Positions 1 through 10,809 of a stretch of DNA of 64,000 nt are shown in pieces (within the stretch, counting starts at the first letter, position 1; every line of letters starts with the position of its first letter). The stretch lies in the NCBI RefSeq assembly GCF_052857255.1, contig NC_135500.1:50618272-50682271 (forward strand), given 5' to 3'. Both the position numbers and the translations under genes were made by a program. This DNA is from Amblyomma americanum (Eukaryota; Arthropoda; Arachnida; Ixodida; Ixodidae). Under the pieces are notes generated by a model that was given only the letters and a program-made list of their open reading frames with translations, had not been told where the DNA came from and did not search any database.

Positions 1-205
1 CTGTGGTGCTTGGGCATCATGCTGCCACTTGTTATTATTTTATTCCAGTATGTAACCACCTCGGTTACCATGGCAACCACTTGGAGGCTGCCATCTTGGA
101 TTCTATCTGTGGAATCAGCATAACTCGGAGGCTCGAAACGCAACCAGTAGAGCTAACGCTCTAAAAATCTCCTTTGTTTCGGTGACTGTTGGCTTCCTTC
201 AGTAT
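1..205. other. No gene seen; unassigned flank
   Basis: No open reading frame of note, RNA gene or repeat could be assigned here. It contains an A/T-rich stretch and ends at the TA dinucleotide used as target by the Tigger-like MITE that follows. Confidence 0.5.
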
Positions 206-207
206 TA

Positions 208-863
208 CAGTCGTGCCTCGTTAATATGGACATTTTGGTTCCAAAGCAAAACTGTCCATAAAGCGAGTAGTCTGTAATAACGAATTGAGGAAAATATTTA
301 GAAAAAGAAACACGCTGTGATTAGGACCTGCTTCAAATGCCTCATTATCAATGTGTGATCTGCTTCATGGTATGTCACTGCTAGGTGACTGAACTCCTAA
401 TACAGCTGTTCACATTTCAGGACGCTGACAGCTGCTGAACAGGCTTTCTACTTGAGCACAAACTGCCGAGGGTATTCTTTGCAGCCATTTATGCAATATG
501 GTAAATGGTAAGGGGCGCTGACTTAGCAGCATTGTGCTCTAAAGCATAAAACCGTAAAAAGAAAGGGCATCAATCAGAAAATTGAAATTTTCCTCTGCAG
601 TACTCTGGTGTTCTTCACTTAAAAGGTAAAAACTTGAACATCTGTTTGGAGCAGCAGAGATTTTCTCATCGCTGTCCATATTCACATGACAAAAATGCAC
701 ACGCCCTAATGGCCTCTGTGTATTTTCCATCTTTCCATTGTCCGGACAACTAGTTTTTTTATTAACGAGGTTTAAATGCATTGGAAAGGTTTGGTCCCCC
801 GAAAAATTGTCCATAATTCGAGTCTTCCACATTAATGGGGGTCATATTATTGAAGCTTGACTG
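208..863. mobile_element. Tigger/pogo-like MITE
   Basis: The left end reads CAGTCGTGCCTCGTTAATAT and the right end, in reverse complement, CAGTCAAGCTTCAATAATAT. These form imperfect terminal inverted repeats beginning with CAGTC, and each is flanked by TA (206-207 and 864-865). CAGT termini at a TA target are typical of the Tigger/pogo branch of Tc1/mariner. At 656 bp with no transposase motif it is a non-autonomous, deletion-derived copy. The 97-codon minus-strand ORF inside shows no recognisable domain and is probably chance. Confidence 0.75.
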
Positions 864-1302
864 TATTGAGATTTGTGTAACATGTCTCACGGTTTGCCTT
901 TGTATTTGGTGATAAGTTTATTTTTATTTACAATACTGCTGGCCAAAGGTAAAGGCCATGGCAGGGTGAGACTGACATCACTAACTATCGAAATACGAAG
1001 TAAAACAGTGAATGGAAAAAAGGGCACAGTACATGTAATGGCAAGTACAATAAATGAAAAGGAATGAGGAGTTCACATTCTATGTTCAATGAGCGTTGAA
1101 AATTCATCCACATCGTCCAATACTACCCACATAATATCAAGACCGTTCCACTCGAATACAGAGCGAGGAAAGAATGAATATTTGAAAACATTGTTTTTTG
1201 TTTGGAAAGGAAGCAAAGTAAATGGATTTCTGCATCTTGTAGCGTAACCAGAAGAAAATTTCACATACTCATGAGTGCCGCTCTTCAATTTACCTTTCAT
1301 GA

Positions 1303-1310
1303 CTTTAAAC
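1303..1310. repeat. Target-site duplication of hAT, left copy
   Basis: CTTTAAAC directly precedes the hAT terminus CATACCTGCC and is repeated exactly at 4047-4054. Eight base pairs is the usual hAT target duplication length. Confidence 0.92.
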
Positions 1311-4046
1311 CATACCTGCCAACTCTTCCGAATTTTCCGTAAAATGTACGAATTTTGATCAGTCTTACAATTTTACGAATGTTGCGTGAAATTTTACGGA
1401 AAATGATTTATTTTCGAAAAAAAGTGTGGACATCTATTAACACTATTATGGTACCTTTCGCTGCCACGAGAGGGCAACACATATTCGTGATATCATCATC
1501 AGCAGCTGCAAACGTAGTAACTTCTGTCGTCTACTCAGGGGGAGCGGAGGGGCACGAATCCATATCCAAAACTCGATACCGCCTCTGCCAGGCACTTGGG
1601 TGTTGGCCTCTGTTCTTGTGTGACCTGCGGCCGCATCTGACGAAGTGCGACTCTGGTGTTTTGGCAGTAGCGGTTTCACGGTGCAGTGGTGGGCTCAAAG
1701 CTGCGACAGTACTTCCAAGTATTTTTGAAGCGTACAGATCAGAATTTCCATGCTTCGTGCCATCTAAGAAAGGAGAGAAGTTCGGATTTTGCACCACATG
1801 TGCCTGTGATGTTAACATTTTACATGATGGAAAGTCTGACATCAAGGTCCACATCGCTTCGAAAAGCACCAACGATACTTGCGAGCCGCGGACAGCCAGC
1901 CAAGCCTGACAAGTTTTGTACGCAGTGACAGCGACCTCGGTGTGATTCGTGCAGAATGCCATTGCACCACGTTTTTAGTTGAACACAACATCCCGCTAAG
2001 TGTCGGTGATCACGCTGGGCCACTTTTCCGGAAAATGTTCCCCAAGTGCGAATGAGCCAAGCTACGCCTGTGAACGAATGAAGACGGCGGCAATTGTTCG
2101 TGAAATGGCCGCGAATGCAGACTCCTTTGCTGGATGCCCTAAAAAAGCAGGTATTTTTGATTGCTGTGGTCGGAAGTAACAATAGGGATACGCAGCTTTA
2201 CCCTATTGTTGTGACATACTTCATTAAAAGAGACCAGTAAAGTTGAAAGCTGCTTCCTTTGCCTCGGGACAGTCCAAGGGCAAGCGACGGGTCATAAGAT
2301 TGGAAATATGATTGTGGACGAAATGAAGTCCCGAAGTTTGCCTCTTGAAAACCTGTTGGCATTGTCTTCGGACAATGCCCATGTTGATTTTCAAGAAAAA
2401 GAGCGTTTCGACTGCATTGAGAGAGGCCTAACCAGCTTTGATCGGGGTTGGTTGCCCATGCCACCTCATCAACTTGGCCGCCCAAAAAGGAGCTGCATGT
2501 CTTCCTGTAAAGGTTGGTGAGGCCTTGGTTGACATTTTTTTTTTACTTAGAGAAAAGGTCAAAGTGGAAAGATCGGCTGAAAGAGTTTCAAAGGTTGCAT
2601 GACGTCGACGTCAGGAAGATGTTGAAGCATTCGCCGACATGTTGGCTGTCTTTGGGGAAGTGTTTGAAGAGGCTGTTAGACCAGTGGAAACCACTTCTTA
2701 GCTTTTTTTTGGATGAAACAAAAAAGTGCAACAAGCAGAGCTTGTTTTTGGAGTCATACCAGATTCCCAAGACTTCTCTACAAATCGCCAAGAACCCTGC
2801 ACCGGCCCCAAAGACTGCTGCACACCTTCCCAAGGCTGCTGCAGGTGTTGGAAAGAAAAGCACCGACTGCGATGGACCTTCGCTAAAAAGAAAAGGAGTT
2901 CATTCTGCACCATAAGCAAAGAAACTGAAACTTCATAGCGAGGAATCTGGAGAAGCCAGCCACGTGACCCGTGAAGAGCGCCTGTTTTTTTTTTTTTTGT
3001 CATTGGAGCAGGGCATGCTGCTTTTTTTCTCCAAAATGTTATATCTCTTTTTGAGAAGACAAACAGCCTTCTTCACTCACAGGCTTCTCAGATTCATGTG
3101 CTCAGGGGCCTCTTGAACCGCCTTCTCGAGGACCTCTTGACTCGATTTATGCGGCCAGGTGTTTTCAAGGGATGCCGTTCATTGCCCGAAGTTGCCTATG
3201 GAGCTTTAGAGAATCAAAAAGATGATAAAGACGTAGTCATTGGCATCACAACCTACTCTGTAGTTGAGACGCTGAGCTCAAATGAGAAAGAGCAGTTCTT
3301 CTCGGCTGTACGTCTCTACTTCACTGCAGCTTGTGATTATATTCGCCACAGGTTCCCTCTGGAAGACGTCACCCTGAAGATGGCTGAACTTGCCCAAGTG
3401 CAGGCGCTAGAAACTGCTTCATTCAGTAGTGTACTTCATTTTATTATGGCGTTTCCTGCTATTCTGCACGAGCAGATTGGTGAAACAAGAGAAGAAACAA
3501 TTGATGCACTCGAAGTGGAGTTTGCCAACTTGCAAGTGTACCAGATTCCAGCAGACATACTGAATGAGCCAAGGTGCGACATACAGTGGTCGCAATTGGG
3601 AAGCATTCGAGATGTCGACAGATCGCCCAGATTCCACAGAATTTCGATGGTTATGCTGGGCGTACTCGCCATTCCCCATAGTAACTCTGAATGTGAGAGA
3701 ATGTTCAGCTGTGTCAACAAAACTCGAACGGAGTTTTGCTCGTCTGTCTCTGAGAAAACTCTAGAAAGTCTGCTGATGGTGAAAGGACTCCAGAGTGGCA
3801 CCTGCTTTGAGCAAGCTTACACAGAGAAGTTTCTGAAGCAGGCAAAGTCAGCAACTACAAAATCATTGCAAAAATAAATTGTGACCCAGTGGAGTTTTTG
3901 CTCATTATTCTACAGGACACGGATTTCGCTTTTGGGTGAGTGAGCAAGCTTGTCGCTGAAAGTAAATTCTTGGAAACTAAAAAAACAAAGTGCCCCCCAG
4001 TCACGAAGGTTTTATGAATTTTTAAATCTTCAGGTTGGCAGGTATG
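1311..4046 (+). mobile_element. hAT DNA transposon, full-length but inactive
   Basis: The element is bounded by 13-bp perfect terminal inverted repeats, CATACCTGCCAAC at 1311-1323 and its reverse complement at 4034-4046. An 8-bp CTTTAAAC duplication flanks it. Its 2736 bp carry a plus-strand transposase reading frame broken by stops and frameshifts. It sits inside the minus-strand CR1/L2-like LINE. The sharp ends show it inserted as a complete unit, while the damaged transposase shows this copy is now at most mobilisable in trans. Confidence 0.93.
1690..3877 (+). pseudogene. hAT-family transposase, frameshifted
   Basis: Pieces of one protein can be followed in changing frames. Near 1730-1890 there is a segment with FGFCTTCACDVN and KVHIASK, a probable zinc-binding N-terminus. 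A middle segment at 2308-2480 contains LLALSSDNAHVDF. The segment at 2514-2915 is followed by a clean 259-codon C-terminal block at 3098-3877. That last block has PHSNSECERMFSCVNKTRTEF, the conserved motif of the hAT C-terminal dimerisation domain, followed by a leucine-rich LESLLMVKG segment. At least three frame breaks separate the blocks, so no full transposase can be made. It would have cut and pasted elements with CATACCTGCC ends. Confidence 0.85.
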
Positions 4047-4054
4047 CTTTAAAC
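4047..4054. repeat. Target-site duplication of hAT, right copy
   Basis: CTTTAAAC immediately follows the right hAT terminus and is identical to 1303-1310. Confidence 0.92.
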
Positions 4055-5400
4055 AGAAAACGTAAGCGCGCAGTCTTATTCCTCTCTGATAGCGCCCTCA
4101 AACCGGCTCTGTCGTGGAGTTCAGTAATGGACGTAATGCCATACTGGTTGAAGATAAATCTAGTTGCTTTCTTTTGCACTCTTTCCATTTTATTGATATT
4201 AACAGAATTAAATGGATCCGATATTATATTGACGAAATCAAGAAGAGGTGAAACGAGAGTCTTATCTGCTCGAAACTTAGCATCTTTTGATGAGCTACGA
4301 AGACATCGTTTCATATAATACAGTTTATCATGGTATTATTTGCAATGTGCGTAATATGATAATCCCGACGCAGATCATGTGATACGTGAAGACCTAGATA
4401 CTTGTACTCTGAAACTCTGAGAAATTGGTAACTATCAGCTGAATAATCGAAAGTGAATGATCTTTTTATTGGTAATGGTTAGAACAACACTTTTAGCATA
4501 ATTCACACACACCTGCCATGTATTACACCACTTCATTAGCTTATCAAGATCAATATTCAGCTTAACTTGATCATCACGTGAATTTATAACAGAGTACAGG
4601 GCACACTTGTTGGCTTACAACCGGAGGTTTGTGTCATAACCATCCACAATGTCATTTATATAAAGCAGAAAAAGTAAGGTTGCCAGTACGGAACCCTGGG
4701 GTACCCATGGTACAACCAGCAAAAATTTAGAAGCAAGTTCTTTGTAAACAACATATTAGCACCAGTAAGTCTGGTATGCTTGAAGCCAGTTACAAAGCAG
4801 ATTATTTTTTAGCATGCTACGAAGCTTGTTGAATGCTTTGGCAAAGTCCCAAGAACAGTGCGTCTATTTGACTTCGGTCATTTATAGCTAAAGCAAAATT
4901 GTTGATTGCTTCAACAAGTTGAGTGACGATTAAAAAACTCCTCCTAAAGCCATCTTAGCTGATGGAAGAATAGAATGAGTAGCAAGAAATAAGGTAATGT
5001 GTTTATGAATGATGCGCCCCAGTAACTTACAGCAGGATCAGGTTAGGGCTATTGGCCGATAATTTGAAATAAGTTGTTTCCATTTTTTTATAATGGCTTT
5101 ATCTTGGACAATTTCCAGTCATCTGGCAACGTACCTGACGACAGGGATGCATTGAAGATAACTATCAGGCATTGAGACAACCATTCTGCGTACCTTTTCA
5201 AAAAGGCATTAGGTTTTTCATCTGGGCCAGGGGATTTTCTCTCGTCTAAATTCAATAAAAAGTCAAACACGCCTGGTTCAGTTATTTGTAAATCAAGGAT
5301 GGCAGGCAGGCTTTCAAATTCAGCAAAATAAGGTGTGCATGAGTTATCACATGTGAAGACTGGCGATATGAATCGCCAAAACTGAGCAGGTCATTCTTTC

Positions 5401-6551
5401 AGTCGTCTACTCAAGCGAAGACTGCAAAAATCTTGCAAAAATAGCTTGTAGGAGAAAAGCCTCGTTTTGCCTGCATCACAGTTCTGACTTGCCTTAGTGG
5501 CAAAGGTTAGGGCAGCAGAGGATTAGCACCCAGTTTGACCAGCAAGGAAATGCAAAGTGTCAGCGCATCTTGTATTGGGCAAGGCTCGCCATGACTGGGC
5601 TTGGTCTGTGACTGAGCAAAGGCCTCAAAGGACAAAGACACGGCATTGTAAGTGGTAGTTCAGGCAACTGCAGTAGGGGAGTTGAAGAGCGTTCTGAAGC
5701 AGACACTAGCCTGTTTTGGCAAGAAATTGAACAGGCTCTGTTATAGCTCTCTCTCACAGCTGAGGATGTCACTGCATTTATTACTGAATTTAAGATTTTG
5801 AGCTCGATTTTTGCATTGTGGTTATGTAGATGAAGGGTAAAAGAAATGGGCCACTGCATTCCCTTGCAGTATGGAACTGGTGCTAAGCAACTGACTTCCT
5901 TAGCTGCTGAGCTTGAGCCAAAGTGGCGCTGAGGACAGGTTGAAGTTGGTCCGCATTGACAGATATCTGTAGAATCTCAATGATATGAGCCTCATGGGGT
6001 CCAGAAATATATTTGTGTCATAAGAAATTCCTGTCATCCGAAACGAAATTTCTATCGGAAGCACAGGAAATGCATTCATGCAGGCCTGCTACGGTTGACA
6101 GCATTAATTTAGGCTGTAGTTAGGCTGATAAGGAGTATGATAGTTGTCGAGAAGTGTTCTGTGCTTTTCCAGTAGTGTATTGGGTAGCACTGAGGGCAGT
6201 GTTAAAGCTGCTTATTGGCAAAATGCCTGCATCACAGAACCAGATACAAAAGATGCTTTGCCAGATGCGGAACTAGATACAAAAGTCAAAGTTCCCTATT
6301 GCATGACTCAGGGCAGATTTATGGGTCACTTATGGAAGGGGGACGGTCCCATTTGAACCCTTCCTCCACCTTTAATCCACCCATGGGACATTTGGGGCAG
6401 CTTGGGGCATTTGCTGGGCACAGTGTGCCTCTGTGGCACCTATTGCACCGCCAGATTTCACCACACCAGACACCGGTGCAATCGGGTAACAGAATCATGT
6501 TGAGTACTGATATATGATATAATGTGTCGCTATGTGTATATATCAACTGAT
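5401..6551. other. No gene seen; unassigned repeat-like DNA
   Basis: Only short, unconvincing ORFs are present, such as a 99-codon minus frame at 5560-5859 and a 70-codon plus frame at 6144-6356. None has a recognisable motif or splice context. Part of it may be 5' LINE remnant. Confidence 0.4.
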
Positions 6552-6565
6552 ATATGTGTCAGTGC

Positions 6566-6794
6566 GCCGCTGCGGTGGCTCAGCGGTTATGGTGCTCAGC
6601 TGCTGACCCGAAAGACGTGGGTTTGATCCCGACCGTGGCGGTCGAATTTAGATGGAGGCGAAATTCTAGAGGCTCGTGTACTGTGCAATGTCAGTGCATG
6701 TTAAAAAAACCCCAGGTGGTCGAAATTTCCGCAGCCCTTCAGTACAGCATCCCTCATAGCCTGAGCCGCTTTGGGATGTTAAACCCCCATAAAC
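6566..6794 (+). mobile_element. tRNA-headed SINE, type with CCCCATAAAC end
   Basis: The 229-bp element starts with a tRNA-like head: an A-box-like TGGCTCAGCGGTTATGGTGC and a B-box-like GGTTTGATCCC. The body contains CCCAGGTGGTCGAAATTTCC and it ends in AAACCCCCATAAAC. The 14-bp duplication ATATGTGTCAGTGC flanks it at 6552-6565 and 6795-6808. The head and the GGTGGTCGAAATT core resemble the Ruka-like SINEs at 41.8, 42.4, 49.2 and 52.7 kb, but the 3' half differs, which suggests a separate tick SINE family sharing a promoter head. Transcription would be by RNA polymerase III, with mobilisation by a LINE. Confidence 0.88.
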
Positions 6795-7018
6795 ATATGT
6801 GTCAGTGCAGCCGTGATATAGGGGAAGCATGTTATCTTGAAATGATCTTGGACACTTGCCTATTTGAGCAGCGTAAAGGTTTGGGCAAGTTGGTGTGACA
6901 TGCTCTGGGAGGGATGGCGTGGCAGGGAAAGATGAGGACGAATGAAAGAAAACGCACACAAGCGCTAACTTTCACCTTGAATGCATGGCTGTCGACACAC
7001 CGAATTTTTACATGGCAG

Positions 7019-7941
7019 CACACCCCCCGAAAACTGCAAAAGCAAACAAATTCTGCATGTGGATGCCAGATACGACGTTGCAAAATTGGACAACGTGCAT
7101 CAGCATTAAATGCACCTGAGCCATTCACAAGCGAACTGTGCCACGTGGCGAACCCCTGACTGTAAACAAACAACTAAACAATATAAAAGAAAATGGGCAT
7201 TGATCAGAACGACATGACAAGGAAGATAACAAGCACAAGCAGACTCACAGAACACTGAGCCACAAAAAGTGATGTGAACTGCGCCGTAATACTAAGAGAA
7301 ATGAAGCAAAACTTAAAATGACCATGGAGGTTAAAATGGCAACAATAAATGAACGTGAAGTTTAAAATGCCAACAATAACATGGCTAGAGATGAATGATA
7401 AAAACCACCATATAACTGGGCATCGATAAAACATGAAAGCTAAAAAAACAGCAATAAAGGTGAAAAAAAGGCAGAGGGAATAAAAAGCTAAGGTTACTAG
7501 CACCGAGCCTGAGCCCTGACACGGAAGCTTTTCCAGTTTTCATGTTTTATCAGTGCCCTGTTATTTGGTGGTTTTTATCCGTGTTACTGTTGGCATCTTG
7601 AACTTCACGTTCATTTATTGTTGCTGTTTTAGCCTCCATGGTCATTTGTTGTTTTGCTTAATTTCTCTTAGTATTCCGGCTCAGTTCACACACTTTTTGT
7701 GGCTCAGTGTTCTGTGAGTCTGCTTGTGCTTGTTATCTTCCTTGTCATGTCATTCTGATCGATGCCCATTTTGTTTTATATTGCTCGGTTGTTTGTTTAC
7801 AGTTAAGGTTCACCACGTGCTGCAGTTCGCTTATGAATGGCTCTGGTGCATTTAACGCTGATGCGCCTGGTCCGATTTTGCGCATCGTATCTGGCAGCCA
7901 CATGCAGAGTTTGTTTGCTTTTCCAGTTTTCGAAGGGTGTG
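7019..7941. repeat. Large inverted repeat, about 410-bp arms
   Basis: The left arm (about 7019-7440) and right arm (about 7537-7941) are imperfect reverse complements separated by about 96 bp. Anchors include GAAAACTGCAAAAGCAAACA (left) against TGTTTGCTTTTCCAGTTTTC (right), and ATAAAACATG against CATGTTTTAT. The right arm contains CTTGTGCTTGTTATCTTCCT, and upstream at 6930-6975 lies a GAAAACGCACACAAGCGCTAA stretch. Both recall the 3' ends of the Penelope-like elements elsewhere in the window. A foldback or Penelope-derived inverted copy is the likely origin; no coding capacity remains. Confidence 0.75.
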
Positions 7942-8194
7942 AGCCATGTATACTAAAAGCTCGTTAATTCGAACTCGATTAATTTGAACTTAGCATTGAT
8001 TTGATCTGATGCCCGGGCCACGGCACAGCCCTGTGTACTTCAATGCGGAAAACTTCTGATAATTCGAACAAGTTGGCATCTGCTACGGTTAATTCGAACA
8101 TGGAGCCTCTGGCTGACACCGCTCCATGTAGATGGAAAACCTGCTTCAGCATGCACCGGAGTGTGGGCTTCGCAGCCCTATGCATTCAGCTTTT

Positions 8195-8573
8195 TTTCTC
8201 TTCCGTTGTTTTACATGTTTAGTAGATTTGCAGCGCGTTGTATTCGCTATGGGTCAACTTCTATCTACGAGGAGCAGTGTCAGCCAGAGACTCCTAGTTC
8301 GAATTGACCGTTGTGGATGCCAACTTGTTCGAATTATCGGCAGTTTTTCCGCATTATAAATACACAAGGCTGTGCCGTGGCACAGGCACCAGTTCGAATT
8401 AACCGCTAGTGAATTAAGTCACACTGATTAATTGGCTAATTAACCACTAATTAATTAGCTTATTCGAGCTAGGAGTCCCTGACTGACACCGCTCCTCATA
8501 GATAGAAGTTGACCCATAGCGAATACAACGTGCTGCAAATCTACTACACATGTAAAACAATGGAAAAGAAAAA
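8195..8573. repeat. Inverted repeat, about 105-bp arms, inside Tigger
   Basis: The arms at about 8195-8300 and 8466-8573 are reverse complements with roughly nine bases in ten matching by eye. Shared core words are GTATTCGCTATGGGTCAACT and its complement. The intervening DNA (8301-8465) holds Tigger-end-like AATTCGAA words matching 7966-8100 in inverse orientation, so a whole terminal segment appears duplicated and inverted. Confidence 0.7.
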
Positions 8574-9634
8574 ATTGGCAGTGGTATGGCTTAGCTATGC
8601 CAGGATATACATAATGAGAGGTACTTTCCCCTGGCTAAGCTTGTTGTAGTCACTGTATGTTTAGCAATGAGAGACACTGGGCTCCCATCTCGGCGGCTGT
8701 GCGCCGTCTATTACGCTCGGCAGTCTGGCATCTCCATTTGGCAAGCCATTCCTCTCTCTGTTCGTGCGTCTCTGCTGCTCTGTTTGCCTTCTTAATGCTG
8801 GTTTACATGCAGGCGACTGAGCGATGGAGCGGCGCGTCGCAGCGAAAATTTCCAGCTTGTTGGAACCTTGCTGCTCATCGCTGTGACAACTTAAAACAGA
8901 TTTTTCCGCCGCGGCAGCAGCTTTCGCTTGCATGCGAAACAGACTTTATGCTCATTCTCTCTTTGTTAAGTAGCCAAGTGCCAGGCGACAACCTCAGGGT
9001 CCGAAGAGTTAATCTTCTCTTGTCTATACTGCTGTTTAGCCGCGGCTGTACTCTCCTTCTCTGCATCCATTTTAAATGTTGTGATACAGCCGCCCATTAT
9101 ATCTCCGCCTTTTACACGCAATTCTGCGCCTGCGACGCGCGGTTTGGATGATAGAGCGGCGTGCGGCGAGACACACCTGTGGGGTCTCTCCGTTATCATG
9201 GTATCGGCGCATGCGCACAACTGCTCATTCGTGTAACGTCACGCGTGGCTCCGACGGAGCGGGAGCGTGGCCGCAGCGACAGCGAAGCGCACACCGCACC
9301 TGCTGCTCTTCTCTGGTTGCCATGGTAACGGCGCATGCGCACAACTTTCCTCTCCCAGTCACCGCGAAATGCTCAACTGGTAGCCCAGTGTAGCTCTCGC
9401 TACAAAAAAGCCGAGCGCATAAGGCTGGCGGAGCCCATGTTCCGGTGCATGCCGAAGCAGCTTTTCGCTTCCGGAGCACTCACCCCCGCCGCCGATGGTT
9501 TAACGCAAGCCGTTTTCATTGTGCCACGGTCGCTGGGTTGCAATCACATGGTGTACACAATGCAGCACGGCGGTTTGGGCACCGCTGTCATGCTTTTTGT
9601 TGGTGCTGCGAGCTACATGGACCGCAGTGTGGAG

Positions 9635-9929
9635 ACGTTGGAGCCCTGGAGGGACAACGATATAATTGAGGCTGCATGCTGTCAGCAGACAGCGCGCAGG
9701 ACTCACCTCCGGTCAGTACAGCCGACAGTGATGAGTCCGACTGCGGCGACGAGCCTATGCCACCGCCAGGTGCACAGAAGTAGCGTCGGCACTCGATGTT
9801 GCAGCACTCTACTTCTCTGCCAATGAGAACTCAGAAGTTGCGCTGGAGTTCTTGGGCAAGCTGCAGATGATGCTGATGAAGTCTCGGCAGAAGAAACGCA
9901 AGCAAATGCACATCACTAATTACCTTTAA
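9635..9929 (+). pseudogene. Tigger transposase C-terminus, remnant
   Basis: The plus strand encodes EPWRDNDIIEAA, similar to the DDDIV-type acidic segment near the C-terminus of Tigger/pogo transposases. After frameshifts it reads an acidic STADSDESDCGDEP stretch and then VASALDVAALYFSANENSEV. It ends with KKRKQMHITNYL and a TAA at 9927-9929, matching the basic QxxITxYF-like tail typical of this family. The catalytic domain is not recognisable upstream, so the copy is dead. Confidence 0.65.
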
Positions 9930-10434
9930 TTTTGACAACCCTTCCTCGTAAATAAACATGTTTTGGAGTACTAAATCTCGCTGCTCACGCGAATGCATTC
10001 CAGTACTTGTGTCTGGCGCATAACTGGCCAATCAATTTGATTAGCCATTAAGACCGCATTAATTTAATTCTCAGAATTGCCCGCCATAACGTGTAGTAGC
10101 GCCTAGTTCGCGATTACCGAGTCTAGATGTGACTGCTTTGGATTCTGCCTGCCTGGCGGGGCGCAGTGACCGCTCATTCCAGCATCTGTTTGATAATGTG
10201 AACTTCGCTTAAATCGAACAGTTTTCCGGTCCCCTTTGAGTTTTAATTAATGAGCTTTTACTGTACTCATGTAAGGGCCACACTTTTTTCTTCGATTTTG
10301 ATGGTATGCGGCTCTTACATGAGCCGGGATGTAGGCTTGACTCGTGTAAGAGAAATTTCGCACTGTTGCCATAACTGTTCTAAATAATAATAATGTAAAC
10401 TGCTAAATGAGCACACATACTTTATTCAAGGAAA

Positions 10435-10660
10435 TTCCAGTCACCTTGAAGCTTTTCATAATGACGTCTCATGACACCAAACGCTGTGTGCTTAAAATCG
10501 ACAAACCAACTTGCTGCAGCGAAGCTCTCTTCAACTGTCCAGTAAAAGTCTTCGCGTGAACGTCCGTTGCCATCCACTCGGAGTAAGAATGAGGAAGCAG
10601 GAATTCAGCTTTAAATGGCTGATTGACAGAAATATCCAGCGGCTGCAGGATGATTTTCAT
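10435..10660 (-). pseudogene. Tigger/pogo transposase DDE fragment, minus strand
   Basis: The minus frame 10660-10469 reads ILQPLDISVNQPFKAEF, the conserved segment after the last catalytic acidic residue in Tigger/CENP-B-like DDE1 transposases. It is followed by SEWMATD and GQLKRASLQQV. It has no N-terminal part and degenerates downstream into a short tail. It lies next to an oppositely oriented Tigger C-terminal fragment at about 10810-10999. Confidence 0.75.
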
Positions 10661-10809
10661 TCCTCCAGGAATGATGGCTAAAAAGATGCAGATAGGACAG
10701 AGCGCTAACAGCGCTCAGTCCTATCTGCTTCTTTCTCCCGATTGTGTTAGCGCTGCTGATACATATGGATCACAACCAACTAGCCCGGCAGATTGTGTGT
10801 GCTTCACAT

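Larger units (their letters stand above)
1073..5270 (-). pseudogene. CR1/L2-like reverse transcriptase, pseudogene in two blocks
   Basis: Reading the minus strand, 5270-5088 gives the RT finger region with a KSPGPD motif and a DDWK...KI.PL segment. Around 4750-4650 a VPQGSVL-like motif followed by LLFLLYINDI is visible in a shifted frame. 4314-4055 gives the thumb-like segment (NINKMERVQKKATRFI), and 1302-1073 the C-terminal SFFPRSVFEWNGL motif found at the end of CR1/L2 ORF2 proteins. Several frameshifts and stops lie between 5088 and 4314, so it cannot encode a functional RT. The hAT insertion separates the last two blocks, but their frames match across it once one copy of the TSD is removed. 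Confidence 0.8.
915..5400 (-). mobile_element. CR1/L2-like non-LTR retrotransposon, decayed, split by hAT
   Basis: On the minus strand the element runs from about 5.4 kb down to about 0.92 kb, interrupted by the hAT copy at 1311-4046. It ends in a short 3' UTR with an A-rich tail of the TAAATAAAAATAAA type (about 918-935), as is common for CR1/L2-like LINEs. Only the RT-bearing part is recognisable; the 5' end looks truncated somewhere near 5.3-5.5 kb and no endonuclease was seen. The exact 5' boundary is uncertain. Family assignment rests on RT thumb and C-terminal motifs, so CR1 versus L2 is not resolved. Confidence 0.75.
7951..10263 (+). mobile_element. Tigger/pogo-like element, rearranged
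   Basis: The left end has TAAAAGCTCGTTAATTCGAA from about 7954. The right end, reverse-complemented, is CAGTAAAAGCTCATTAATTA and is followed by TA at 10264-10265. The left terminal CAG looks mutated. Inside are a complex inverted repeat (8195-8573) and the C-terminal end of a Tigger transposase on plus (to 9929), with an AATAAA at 9951-9956. The composite structure suggests internal duplication and inversion or a nested related MITE. Confidence 0.6.

Noticed and set aside
6566..6640. Possible true tRNA genes at SINE heads (also near 42.1, 42.6, 49.2, 52.7 and 62.1 kb)
   Set aside because: They have A- and B-box-like segments but are followed by SINE bodies and flanked by target duplications, and the cloverleaf is imperfect.
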